Assembly: GCF_004145845.1 (NCBI RefSeq)
Contig: NZ_SELP01000008.1
Location: 1 to 64,000, forward strand
Direction of reading: 5' to 3'
From: Loktanella sp. IMCC34160
GTDB lineage: Bacteria; Pseudomonadota; Alphaproteobacteria; Rhodobacterales; Rhodobacteraceae
Length of the DNA: 64,000 nucleotides
Below are positions 24,328-32,925 of this stretch, one piece after another. Every line of letters begins with the position of its first letter. Positions within the stretch are counted from its first letter, which is position 1. The position numbers and the translations under genes are program-made. Under the pieces are notes generated by a model. It did not search any database and had not been told where the DNA came from. It saw only the letters and a program-made list of their open reading frames with translations.

Positions 24328-25137
24328 TCAATGTGACAGGAGAACGGGGATGTCGATTTGTGACAGAACCTCTGCAGTCACGCCGCCCAGCAGGTCTTCG
24401 CGAAATTTCGAATGCTCATAGGCACCGAGAACCAGCAGGGACGGTTGATGCCTGCGGCACCAGTCAATCAGCGTGGTGGCCACTGGATGGGATTTTGGCC
24501 AGTCTTCATGCACTGCCTCGACCCCGTGGCGGGAGAGGTGGATCATCAGGTCTTCGATGGGCCAACCGCCGCGCGAACCCACGGTAAGGACACTGACGCG
24601 CCCACCATCTTCAAGCAGGCGCAGGCTATCCGACAGCGCGCGCGCCGCGGCCCGACCGCCGTCCCAGGCCAGCGCCGTATGGCCAAGACCGCCATCCCCG
24701 ACATAGCCCGCCGGTACAACGATCACCGGCCGCCCGGACATCAGCGCGATGCGGTCGGGATGCAATGTCACATGTTCGTCGTCAGTATCTGCATGATGGC
24801 CGACAAACAGCACATCATAGTGCCGCGCCGCCTCGGACAGGACGCTGTCAACGCGCCCGGACACTTGCTTGAGCTGGAGGGCATTTGTCAGGCCAAGCGT
24901 TTTCCGCTCGGCCTCGAATTTCGTTTCGATCTCGCGCAGGATGTCGGTATTGGCGGCCTCAAGAAGCGCGCGGGCCTCCTTTGGTATCCAACGCGAGCGC
25001 TTGTCGATCACCTCGTGCGTGGAATGTGCCAGCAGGGCGGTGACGTGGGCGCCCAAGCGGTTCGCAAGGGCCGCCGCATACCGCAGCGCCGCCACCGATC
25101 CGTCCGAGCCGTTGAAGGCCACCAGCAGGTTCATCAT
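24328..25137 (-). CDS. Universal stress protein (UspA-type, tandem)
   Basis: A protein of about 269 residues from the ATG at 25137 (MMNLLVAFNGSDGSVAALRY), preceded by AGGA. It holds two Usp-like units: the first at residues 1-150 and a second, more degenerate one ending SLLVLGAYEHSKFREDLLGG, which carries the G-x2-G-x9-G[ST]-like phosphate loop. Usp proteins bind ATP or AMP and modulate stress physiology. The position directly after prpF and before a small helical protein suggests the same operon as the tricarboxylate transporter. Confidence 0.87.
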   Translation of the reverse strand: MMNLLVAFNGSDGSVAALRYAAALANRLGAHVTALLAHSTHEVIDKRSRWIPKEARALLEAANTDILREIETKFEAERKTLGLTNALQLKQVSGRVDSVLSEAARHYDVLFVGHHADTDDEHVTLHPDRIALMSGRPVIVVPAGYVGDGGLGHTALAWDGGRAAARALSDSLRLLEDGGRVSVLTVGSRGGWPIEDLMIHLSRHGVEAVHEDWPKSHPVATTLIDWCRRHQPSLLVLGAYEHSKFREDLLGGVTAEVLSQIDIPVLLSH

Positions 25138-25144
25138 CGGCATC

Positions 25145-26233
25145 CTAGTGTCCTTTCCAGACCGAGGCGGGCACATAGATCTGGCCATCCGCCAGCTTGC
25201 GCGCCGTGCGCAGCAAACCCGCCGAGCTCAGGGCAAAGCCCTCGTTCATTTCAAAATCCACAAGTACCTCGATCGTGCCCGAGGCATGTTCCAGCACGAC
25301 ATTGGCGGGGCTCTGGTTTGGCCGATCCAGCAGGCCATCGGCCACCGTGCCCGGCGTCAACGCACAAGAGGCAAGGCATTGCGACCCGGTGACGGCCATC
25401 GAAGGGTGCGTCGTCCAGGGCATGAAGTACCGGGTGGAAATTGTCCCGCCATCACGCGCCGGCGCCAGAAGGCCGAATTTCGGCGTGACAGACTGGCTGA
25501 CGTCGCCCATGCCCATGGCCGCCCCTGCCTTGAGGCGCACAGCCTCCATTCGGGCAAAGAAGTTACGGTCAGCGTCCAGTTCCTCGACCGTTTCATATCC
25601 GGTCAGGCCAAAGTCCGCCGCGCGGGCGATGACCATCGGCATGGCCACGTCCATGCAGGTCACTTCGACCCCGTCGAACGTGTCACGCAGGTTGCCGGTC
25701 GGCAAAAAGGCCCCGGTCGACGAGCCGACGACCCCCATGAAATTCAGCGCGATGGGGGCGGCCGAACCGGGCACGCCCGCGATCTCGGTATCGCCGTCAT
25801 AGCGCAGCACGCCGCCAGGCGTCTGTACCCGCGCCAGCACATGCGCCCCGGTGTTGACGGCGCGGATCCTGATCTCAGTCACGTCACTGGCTGGCACAAC
25901 CAGCCCCATCTCGATGGCCGCCGGACCCACGCCCGACAGGATGTTGCCGCAGGTGGGTTTGAAATCCACCTGCCTTTGGTCGACCGAAACCTGCGCAAAG
26001 AAGTAATCCACGTCGGCCCAGTCATCCTCCGACGGTGACAGCATGGCGACCTTTGTGGTCACCGCCACACCGCCGCCGATGCCGTCGATGTTGATCGAAT
26101 GTCCGGCGCCAATCGCGGCGATAAGCACCTCGGCCAGCGTTTCGCGGTCGGCGGGCAAATCGGCGCGGTTGAAATATGGGCCGCGCGAAGTCCCGCCGCG
26201 CATGAAAATGAACGGTATACCGGTCTGTGTCAT
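25145..26233 (-). CDS. PrpF-like aconitate/4-oxalomesaconate isomerase
   Basis: A 362-residue protein of the PrpF/GalD family (two diaminopimelate-epimerase-like barrels). The N-terminus is MTQTGIPFIFMRGGTSRGPY, and FKPTCGNILSGVGPAAIEMG carries the conserved Cys-Gly-Asn. Family members isomerise C=C bonds of di- and tricarboxylates: PrpF with AcnD acts on aconitate, GalD on 4-oxalomesaconate. Between tricarballylate dehydrogenase and a tricarboxylate importer, a role in aconitate isomerisation is most likely. The start has GAGAGG upstream; an upstream extension of the frame to 26494 lies inside the transporter gene and is not used. Confidence 0.87.
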   Translation of the reverse strand: MTQTGIPFIFMRGGTSRGPYFNRADLPADRETLAEVLIAAIGAGHSINIDGIGGGVAVTTKVAMLSPSEDDWADVDYFFAQVSVDQRQVDFKPTCGNILSGVGPAAIEMGLVVPASDVTEIRIRAVNTGAHVLARVQTPGGVLRYDGDTEIAGVPGSAAPIALNFMGVVGSSTGAFLPTGNLRDTFDGVEVTCMDVAMPMVIARAADFGLTGYETVEELDADRNFFARMEAVRLKAGAAMGMGDVSQSVTPKFGLLAPARDGGTISTRYFMPWTTHPSMAVTGSQCLASCALTPGTVADGLLDRPNQSPANVVLEHASGTIEVLVDFEMNEGFALSSAGLLRTARKLADGQIYVPASVWKGH

Positions 26234-26250
26234 GTCATCCTCTCTGGGGA

Positions 26251-28281
26251 TCAGGTCAGTGGCCAGGGAAGATCGACCGCGTCCTGCAGCAGGCCCGGCG
26301 GGAAATCGCGGTTCAGGGCGCCGCCCATCACGCACATCAGCGCGATCCCGCATGCAGCCAGCAGCACGGCCTTGGGCCAAGGTGCCTGCGCGCGAACCCG
26401 TAGGAAAGCCACAAGGAACCCGGCCAGCGCGAGGATGAACCCAAAGACATAGGTGGCGGCGATCAGTGCAGCGAACCATGCAAGCGTGCCCCAAAGTCCG
26501 TAGGGCGCATCCGCGTCCTCGCCGGCCTTCTCCTTGTCGGCAAAGATCATGTGCCCTTCCGGCCGCAGGATCATCTGAACCAGCAGGATCAACAGGGCGA
26601 CAAGGGTGATCCCGCCGATGACCAGAGGCACGATCTTGTCGGTCATGTTGTAGTCGGGGATCATGTTGGCGTTCACCAACGCGGCGACCACATAAGCCAT
26701 GATCACAAGCAGGAAGATCATCGGTGCCCGCTTGGACCCGGCCTGAACCTCGCCCTCGGCCATGATGGATTTCGCCTGCCGAATTCCCAACACGACCGAG
26801 ACCACGGTCACGACAAGCAGAACGATCACGATGGGAGAAAAGATGTATTCCATCCCGTCTTCAAACGACTTGCGGAACCGGAAGGACGCGATCTGGAACG
26901 CCTGGTTCGAGAACTTCTCGACCGGATCCGACAGCACGAACCCGATAAGGAAAGCAGGGCGCGACCAGTCAAAGCGGCGCAGGAAGATGCCGATCAGGCC
27001 GATCGCGAACAGTGCAAGGATGTCTTCGAAGTTCTGGCCCGACTGGAACGCCGCGAAGGCGATCAGCATGAACAGGAACGGCGCAAGATAGGTAAAGCGA
27101 ATGGTCGTCAGGCGGGCGATGCCCCCGGAAACCGCGATGCACAACAGCGTCCCGGCCACGTTGGCCAGCGCCAGCAGCCAGACGATCGAATAGGTGATGT
27201 CTAGATTGTCACGCAGCATGCCGGGGCCGACTTCGATGTCGCCCGAGCCGAGCAGCCCGATTGCGCCGATAAACACGGCCATGGACCCCGAACCGGGGAT
27301 CCCGAACAACAGCGTCGGGACCAGCCCGCCACCTTCCTTGGCGTTGTTCGAGCTTTCCGGCCCGATCACGCCGCGAATCTCGCCCTTGCCAAAGTTCGAT
27401 TTGTCCTTGGTGGTCTGCACCGCGTGGCCATAGGCGATCCAGTCGACGACCGATCCGCCAAGGCCGGGGATCACGCCCACGACCACACCGATCAGCGAGC
27501 AGCGAACGGACAGCCATTTGTTTGCCATCCAGTCCCGGACGCCATCCATCCAGCCAGAGCCGAGCGCGGCATCCTTGGCAATAGATCTGTCCTGCCGCAG
27601 CAACGAGACGATCTCGGGCACCGCGAAGACGCCAAGGCCGACGATGACCAGCTGAAGGCCATCCGTCAGATAGGGAATGTCATAGGTCGCCATGCGCAGC
27701 GAGCCGCCCGCGTCGGCGATGCCGATGGTTCCGATCAGCATGCCAAGGCCTGCCGCTGCAAGCCCCTTGAGCGCGACGCGCCCGGCCAGGACCGCGACCA
27801 TCGACAGGCCGAGGATCGAGATCATCAGCATTTCCGGCAGGCCAAAGGCGAGAACCAGCGGCCGCGCCACCACAATGAACAGGGTCAGGAACAGGGCGCC
27901 GACGAGCCCCCCGAACAACGACGACGTAAAGGCCGCTGACAGCGCCCGCGCCGCCTGTCCCTTGCGGGCAAGCGGAAAGCCGTCCAGCACCGTTGCCTGC
28001 GAGGCAGACGAGCCGGGAATACCCATGAGAACTGAAGAGAAGGTGTCGGATGTCGGCACCACCGCGACCATTCCGATCATGAGGGCGAGGCCAAGGACCG
28101 GGTCCATTCCAAACATGAACGGCAACAGCAGGGACAGTCCGGCGATGCCGCCGAGACCCGGGAAAACACCCACGGCCAGTCCCATCAGGACGCCCGCTAG
28201 AAGATAACCCAAGACGACAGGTTGCAGAATAAGTGCCCATGCGTCGGCAAGCGCCGGCAGGGCGGTGGCGAACATATCCAT
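26251..28281 (-). CDS. tctA: Tripartite tricarboxylate transporter TctA-TctB fusion
   Basis: A 676-residue membrane protein. Residues 1 to about 500 are TctA with its duplicated signatures (GVFPGLGGIAGLSLLLPFMF and GVIPGLGGSVVDWIAYGHAV; GIPGSSASQATVLDGFPLAR and FGIPGSGSMAVFIGAIGLLG). The last ~160 residues add four more helices (MIPDYNMTDKIVPLVIGGIT, LWGTLAWFAALIAATYVFGF, KAVLLAACGIALMCVM) with the layout of the small subunit TctB. No separate tctB gene is present, so this is a natural fusion. It imports tricarboxylates bound by TctC, encoded upstream. A strong stem-loop separates it from tctC. Confidence 0.9.
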   Translation of the reverse strand: MDMFATALPALADAWALILQPVVLGYLLAGVLMGLAVGVFPGLGGIAGLSLLLPFMFGMDPVLGLALMIGMVAVVPTSDTFSSVLMGIPGSSASQATVLDGFPLARKGQAARALSAAFTSSLFGGLVGALFLTLFIVVARPLVLAFGLPEMLMISILGLSMVAVLAGRVALKGLAAAGLGMLIGTIGIADAGGSLRMATYDIPYLTDGLQLVIVGLGVFAVPEIVSLLRQDRSIAKDAALGSGWMDGVRDWMANKWLSVRCSLIGVVVGVIPGLGGSVVDWIAYGHAVQTTKDKSNFGKGEIRGVIGPESSNNAKEGGGLVPTLLFGIPGSGSMAVFIGAIGLLGSGDIEVGPGMLRDNLDITYSIVWLLALANVAGTLLCIAVSGGIARLTTIRFTYLAPFLFMLIAFAAFQSGQNFEDILALFAIGLIGIFLRRFDWSRPAFLIGFVLSDPVEKFSNQAFQIASFRFRKSFEDGMEYIFSPIVIVLLVVTVVSVVLGIRQAKSIMAEGEVQAGSKRAPMIFLLVIMAYVVAALVNANMIPDYNMTDKIVPLVIGGITLVALLILLVQMILRPEGHMIFADKEKAGEDADAPYGLWGTLAWFAALIAATYVFGFILALAGFLVAFLRVRAQAPWPKAVLLAACGIALMCVMGGALNRDFPPGLLQDAVDLPWPLT

Positions 28282-28322
28282 CGCACCGTCTTTCAGTTGT
28301 TTGGCAGAAAAAGGGGAAAGAT

Positions 28323-28352
28323 GCGGGCCACCGCCGGTTTGGCGGGGCCCGC
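28323..28352 (-). other. Strong stem-loop between tctC and tctAB
   Basis: GCGGGCC-A-CCGCC-GGTTT-GGCGG-GGCCCGC: a 12-bp stem with one bulged A and a 5-nt loop, 11 bp after the tctC stop. On the minus strand it is followed by a C/T-rich run (CTTTCCCCTTTTTC), so it can act as a partial terminator. It should leave more tctC than tctAB mRNA. Confidence 0.65.
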
Positions 28353-28363
28353 AGGGGTCTCGA

Positions 28364-29449
28364 TTACTCGATCACGACACCGTAGGCTTCGCTCAGCCAA
28401 TTGATGACAAACGCCTTTGCGTCAGCCGTCACCGAGGTTGCTTCGCGCGTCGCGTTTGCCGCACCCGCGCCGACAAACATCGGGTATTCGCCCACTTCGT
28501 TCGACGAGAATTCAGCAAAGTCGGGACGAGCGCGCACGGCTTCGAATGCCGCAACATAGGTGTCGACGACCTCTTGCGGCGTGCCCTGCGGCAGGAAAGC
28601 GATCTTCTGCGACGGGTAGCCCGCAATGAAGAAGGCTTTCCATGCTTCCCATGCAACGCCTTCGGTTTCGCAACCGTCGGTCGCCTCGCAGACTTCCTTG
28701 AAGCTCGGGATATCCGGGAAGGTCGGGTCGCGCACAATCACACCGTTTTCGTCCAGCGCGCCCCAGGTCATCATCGGCACCGCGCTGCCCGCGTCCACAA
28801 GATCGGAGGCGCCGGAAAGATAGCCGGAGGTGGTCTGGTAGTCGATGGTCGCTTCGCCGCGTTCAAACATCAGGCGCCCGTCGCCCCGGCCCTTGATGCC
28901 GAAGACAGGTTCGACATTCATGCCAAGCATTTCCCAGGCCAGCAGCGGCACAAGGTCAAGCCCGGTCGCGCCCTGCGAACCGAAGATGAAGTCGATGTCC
29001 TGAAGATCGTTGGCCGATCCATCAAAGCGCGCCCCGTCTTCGGCATTGATGTAGGCAACGCCACCGGTGCCCGTCGCCATGACCGGGATCCAGTCTTGAT
29101 ATTCGTAGCGCACGCGCGGATCGCCCAGAAGATAGGGGAACTGGGTGGAACCGGAAGAACCGAACAGAAGCGTGCCGTCGGTGTGGACCTGCTCCTGGAA
29201 CCAGTTTGCGCCTTTGGTCGAACCCGCGCCCGGCATGAATGTGACGACAACCGTCGGATTGCCGGGAAGCTCTTCGGACAGGAGCGGCGCAAAAAAGTTG
29301 GCCCAACGCGCGGAACCGCCGGTTTCCGAAAACGGGATCACCCACTCGATGGTTTCGCCAGAAAAATCCACCTCGGCCGCTGCCGGGGATGTAAGAATTG
29401 CGGCTGCGGCAACCGAGGTCGCGAGCGCTTTGATAGTCGTGATGGTCAT
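28364..29449 (-). CDS. tctC: Tricarboxylate-binding protein TctC
   Basis: A 361-residue periplasmic binding protein with a Sec signal peptide (MTITTIKALATSVAAAAILT, cleavage after AAA near residue 25) and the Bug/TctC fold: WVIPFSETGGSARWANFFAP, then GAGSTKGANWF, IFGSQGATGLDLVPLLAWEM. It captures citrate-, aconitate- or tricarballylate-like substrates for the TctAB fusion. It is the first gene of the minus-strand operon and diverges from the two-component genes tctD and tctE across 147 bp. It is longer than typical Bug proteins (about 325 residues), owing to insertions in the second lobe including a CEATDGCE loop with two Cys. Confidence 0.9.
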   Translation of the reverse strand: MTITTIKALATSVAAAAILTSPAAAEVDFSGETIEWVIPFSETGGSARWANFFAPLLSEELPGNPTVVVTFMPGAGSTKGANWFQEQVHTDGTLLFGSSGSTQFPYLLGDPRVRYEYQDWIPVMATGTGGVAYINAEDGARFDGSANDLQDIDFIFGSQGATGLDLVPLLAWEMLGMNVEPVFGIKGRGDGRLMFERGEATIDYQTTSGYLSGASDLVDAGSAVPMMTWGALDENGVIVRDPTFPDIPSFKEVCEATDGCETEGVAWEAWKAFFIAGYPSQKIAFLPQGTPQEVVDTYVAAFEAVRARPDFAEFSSNEVGEYPMFVGAGAANATREATSVTADAKAFVINWLSEAYGVVIE

Positions 29450-29513
29450 TGGTGTCCTCCCGTAGACCTTGTCGCGCCGCGGGATTGCCCGACGCGCCGA
29501 ATGTTATCTTTCA

Positions 29514-29528
29514 AGGGAATGATTCCCT
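29514..29528. promoter_or_regulatory. Candidate operator in the tctC-tctD intergenic region
   Basis: AGGGAATGATTCCCT is a perfect 7-1-7 palindrome between divergent tctC (start 29449) and tctD (start 29597). It could be the TctD site activating tctC, although OmpR-type regulators usually prefer direct repeats. Confidence 0.45.
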
Positions 29529-29596
29529 CCTCCAACAGCGGCACCTTGCGGTTTCAAGCTTGCACGAAACTTGCGCGACATGACAAAGAAGTAACC

Positions 29597-30268
29597 ATGC
29601 GCATTGCCGTCATCGAAGACAACGAGGCCCTGGCGAACGGAATCGCCTTTCGTTTGCGGGACAGAGGACACTCGGTGGATCTGCTCCACGACGGGGCAGA
29701 GGCGGATGCTTTTCTCGCACAGGAAGGCGCCGATCTGATCGTCCTCGACCTCAACCTGCCGCACATGGACGGAATTGAGGTGCTGCGCGCGCTGCGTCAG
29801 CGGGGCGATGGGACGCCAGTGATCCTTTTGACCGCCCGCTCCGAGACCTCGGAACGTGTGGTCGGACTGGATGCCGGGGCGGATGACTACCTCACGAAAC
29901 CGTTCGACATGGACGAACTGGAGGCGCGGCTCCGCGCCATGGCGCGGCGCAAGAACCTTGAATTCGCGGCATTTGATCGCTTGGGCGAACTGGTCTTTGA
30001 CCGCTCGGGTCGCCAGCTCTTGCTGAATGACCAGCCATTGGACATTCCACGCAAGGAAATTGCGACATTGGAATGTCTTCTGGAACGGCGCGGGCGGATC
30101 GTGTCCAAGTCCCTACTGATCAACCATGTCTACGGTATTGGATCGGACTCCGATGACAGCGCCATCGAACCGCATGTCTCGCGCCTTCGAAAGCGGCTTG
30201 AACCCTATGGTGTCCGGATCAAGGCAGCGCGAGGACTGGGATATATGTTGGTCGTCGAGAATAGCTGA
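29597..30268 (+). CDS. tctD: Two-component response regulator TctD (OmpR family)
   Basis: A 223-residue response regulator. The receiver domain has acidic residues in IEDNE, the phosphoacceptor Asp in LIVLDLNLPHMDG (about residue 51) and Lys in YLTKPFDMDEL. The OmpR winged helix is at about 125-220 (LDIPRKEIATLECLLERRGR, VYGIGSDSDDSAIEPHVSRL, then RKRL). It should activate the divergent tctC operon when the tricarboxylate signal is present. The start is the ATG at 29597; the long upstream open frame runs antisense through tctC and is not coding. The sensor kinase begins eight bases after its stop. Confidence 0.92.
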   Translation: MRIAVIEDNEALANGIAFRLRDRGHSVDLLHDGAEADAFLAQEGADLIVLDLNLPHMDGIEVLRALRQRGDGTPVILLTARSETSERVVGLDAGADDYLTKPFDMDELEARLRAMARRKNLEFAAFDRLGELVFDRSGRQLLLNDQPLDIPRKEIATLECLLERRGRIVSKSLLINHVYGIGSDSDDSAIEPHVSRLRKRLEPYGVRIKAARGLGYMLVVENS

Positions 30269-30276
30269 AAGGGAAA

Positions 30277-31656
30277 ATGGTGTCCCCCAGAGCCTTGTCA
30301 TTGCGGCTGCGGTTGTTTCTGGTGATCCTGCCTCCCTTGCTGCTGGTATCCGTTCTGCTTGGGTTCTGGCGATTTCAGGCGGCACAACGAACGTCAGAAG
30401 ACCTTTTCGATCGCAGCCTGCTGGCCGCCGCCCTTGCTATTTCGCGTGATGTCGCAATCTCTGAAGGCGACGCGCTCTCGCCCAGCACCCGCAATTTCAT
30501 CTCGGATGCGGGCGGTGGAGAAATCTTTTATCACGTGACCGGACCGGCCGGTTTCTATGTCACCGGATATGCCTATCCGCCGCGCCCTGCCCAGCCTCTC
30601 GCCCGTGACTCACCGAGCTATTACGAAGCTCGATATCGCGACGAAGAGATGCGTGTGCTGCGCATCATCGAGGAGGGCACATTCAATGATCAACCGGGGC
30701 AAATGGTCGTCACTGTTTGGCAACGGATCAGCGATCGTCAGGCATTCGCCCGCGATCTGGCCTTTCGCGCCATCGCCTTGATGTCCGGTCTCATGATCAC
30801 GCTTGCCTTGGTGGTCTGGTTCGGTGTTCAGATCGGCCTTCGTCCACTGAACAGCTTGATGGATGCGATCAATAAACGGTCTCCGGATGACCTGAGCCGC
30901 ATCCGGCGTCCGGTCCCTACCGAGGTTGCCGGCGTCGTCGCGACCCTGAACCGGTTGCTGGGGCAGGTGCAGGATAGTCTCGAGACCCACCAGTCCTTCA
31001 TCTCGGACGCGGCCCACCAATTGCGCAACCCTGCCGCGGCACTCCTTGCCCTTGCCGAGACCTTGCCCGATGTCCGGGACGAGACTGAGCGGGCCGCCCG
31101 TCAGGCCGAACTGATTGCCGCCGCGCGCGCCTCTGCGCGGTTGGCGAACCAGCTCTTGTCGCTGGAACGGCTGCGATACGATGTCGACCAGGCTCGGGTT
31201 CGGTTCGACCTTGGAGATGTTGTCGAAACGGTCTGCGAAAACCTCGCACCCGTGGCGCTGTCCCGAGACATCGACTTTGTTCTGGATCGGTCGGAATTGG
31301 CTCTGCCCGTCGACGGCAACCCTGTCCTGATCGGAGAGGCCGTGACCAATCTCATCGAGAACGCACTGCGCCATGGCGGCGATCAGATGACGCGGATCAC
31401 CGTGCGCACGGACGCCGATGACGCAACGATCGTCGTCACGGTTCAGGATGACGGGCTGGGTATTCCGCTCGACCAGGCCGAAACCGCGTTTCGTCGGTTT
31501 TCCCAGTTGAGGAACGGCGAAGGGACCGGTCTTGGTCTCGCCATTGTCGAACAGGTCGTGCGCAGGCACAGCGGCACTGTGCGATTGGAAGACGTGGCAA
31601 ATGGCACCTGTGTCCGGCTGGAGTTTCCCCGGGCGGACCAGCCGGAGATCAAATAG
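30277..31656 (+). CDS. tctE: Sensor histidine kinase TctE
   Basis: A 459-residue membrane kinase. Helix TM1 (LRLFLVILPPLLLVSVLLGF) is followed by a periplasmic sensor of about 120 residues, TM2 (LMSGLMITLALVVWFGVQIG), a HAMP-like linker, a HisKA domain with the phosphorylated His in FISDAAHQLRNPAAALLAL, and a HATPase_c domain (NLIENALRHGG, DDGLGIP, GEGTGLGLAIVEQVV). It pairs with TctD and probably senses external tricarboxylates. This is the usual arrangement opposite tctC. Domains are complete. Confidence 0.92.
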   Translation: MVSPRALSLRLRLFLVILPPLLLVSVLLGFWRFQAAQRTSEDLFDRSLLAAALAISRDVAISEGDALSPSTRNFISDAGGGEIFYHVTGPAGFYVTGYAYPPRPAQPLARDSPSYYEARYRDEEMRVLRIIEEGTFNDQPGQMVVTVWQRISDRQAFARDLAFRAIALMSGLMITLALVVWFGVQIGLRPLNSLMDAINKRSPDDLSRIRRPVPTEVAGVVATLNRLLGQVQDSLETHQSFISDAAHQLRNPAAALLALAETLPDVRDETERAARQAELIAAARASARLANQLLSLERLRYDVDQARVRFDLGDVVETVCENLAPVALSRDIDFVLDRSELALPVDGNPVLIGEAVTNLIENALRHGGDQMTRITVRTDADDATIVVTVQDDGLGIPLDQAETAFRRFSQLRNGEGTGLGLAIVEQVVRRHSGTVRLEDVANGTCVRLEFPRADQPEIK

Positions 31657-31929
31657 AATTGAAGGGCGGCGTTCCCTTGGCGTGCTAAGGTCCCACCAGC
31701 GCAGACCGGCCCCGATATTCCGGTCGACTGGGTTCAGGAACACTCTCGCAGCGGACGCAAGGAACGCGCGGCCCAAGGGTGGGATGTATCGCCCGGACAC
31801 CTGTGCGGTTTTGGAAAGATGAAGCAGGGGGGCACTCCTCAGCGGTGCACCATCCTGCATGTCCGCTCGGGCCCTGAGACGACGGCCTGACTTTGCGCCA
31901 CCTGCAGACGTTCCGATCCGTTCGTCAGA

Positions 31930-32850
31930 TCACCCTGCAAGTGCGCGTTTCAGTGAGGCAGCGCAAGAGAACCCGCAGAGCGGCGCCGCATCCGCCGCAG
32001 AAATGCCTTGCTGCATCATGAGTTCTCGGGCCCGTGCCAATCGCATGTGTTGGTAGCATCGGCCGGGCGAGAGGTTCAGCTCGGTTTCGAACAGTCGCGC
32101 CATCGTCCGCAAGGTCAGCCCGGCTTCGCGCGCAATTTCGACCAAAGTCCGGGGCGCCTCGATCGAGCCGGCCATCAGGTTTAGAACCCGACGCACGCGC
32201 GGGTTGGGGTGGGTCGGAAGGTCACCGAAAACTCTGTCCTCTTCGCCCGCGACACGAGGCGCATTCAGGAACATCGAGGCTGCCGTGAACCGCGTCGCCT
32301 CGCCGAAGCGTCGGCTGATCTCACGAAGGACAAGTTCCATCGCACCGGCCGCACTTCCGCAGGTCAACCACTTCCCATCCAGGGCAAATGGTGCACGGAC
32401 GGTCTGCACTTCGGAGAAGGTTTCGGTGAACTCATCCAGCAACTGCCAGTGCAGGGCCGCGCATCTTCCATCAAGATAACCCGCCGCTGCCAAGAGCCAT
32501 GGCCCAGTGTCTGCGGCGATGACCGTCTGCGCCCTGCGCGCAAGCGCCAGTGCGGTCCGGGTCTTTGTGTTTTCCGCCTCGCTACGGAACCGATCGCCCC
32601 CGACGATGATCAATAGATTGCAGGCTTCTGCGTTGGACAGTGGCCGATCTGGTGACAAGGATAATCCGCTAGAGGACCGTACCGGGCCATCATGCGGGGT
32701 CAGGATGGTCCAGGTAATGGCTGCGCCCTGCTCGTCGCGAACCACGCGCAACGGCTCCAGCAGGCACGCCAGAACCATGTTCGAAAACGCCTCAAACAGC
32801 AGAATATTGATCCGCAGCTCCGACGATCGGTTTGGCAGATTCGGTTTCAT
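31930..32850 (-). CDS. GlxA family transcriptional regulator (DJ-1/PfpI + AraC)
   Basis: A 306-residue regulator. An N-terminal DJ-1/PfpI-like domain (about 12-180; INILLFEAFSNMVLACLLEP, NLLIIVGGDRF) is followed by a C-terminal AraC-type double helix-turn-helix (about 215-306; LVEIAREAGLTLRTMARLFE, then RELMMQQGISAADAAPLCGF). This is the GlxA/CdhR architecture; relatives control catabolism of quaternary amines, arginine or carnitine. It is divergent from the CoA-transferase and formamidase-like genes across 75 bp, so it is the likely activator of that operon. It ends soon after the second HTH, slightly shorter than usual. Confidence 0.88.
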   Translation of the reverse strand: MKPNLPNRSSELRINILLFEAFSNMVLACLLEPLRVVRDEQGAAITWTILTPHDGPVRSSSGLSLSPDRPLSNAEACNLLIIVGGDRFRSEAENTKTRTALALARRAQTVIAADTGPWLLAAAGYLDGRCAALHWQLLDEFTETFSEVQTVRAPFALDGKWLTCGSAAGAMELVLREISRRFGEATRFTAASMFLNAPRVAGEEDRVFGDLPTHPNPRVRRVLNLMAGSIEAPRTLVEIAREAGLTLRTMARLFETELNLSPGRCYQHMRLARARELMMQQGISAADAAPLCGFSCAASLKRALAG

Positions 32851-32925
32851 CTTTGGCAGTATCGGTGATTTCGTGCGGATCGGCTATCGCACATTCTGCC
32901 GAGGAACCCCATTCGGAGAACGGCC

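Noticed and set aside
26234-26494. N-terminal extension of the PrpF-like protein
   Set aside because: It lies inside the TctAB coding region and a strong ribosome binding site precedes the ATG at 26233.
28265-29596. Long upstream extension of the tctD frame
   Set aside because: It is antisense to tctC; the response regulator begins at the ATG at 29597.
30610-31860. 416-residue open frame on the minus strand
   Set aside because: It runs antisense to tctE, whose kinase motifs are clear; composition is that of a high-GC shadow frame.
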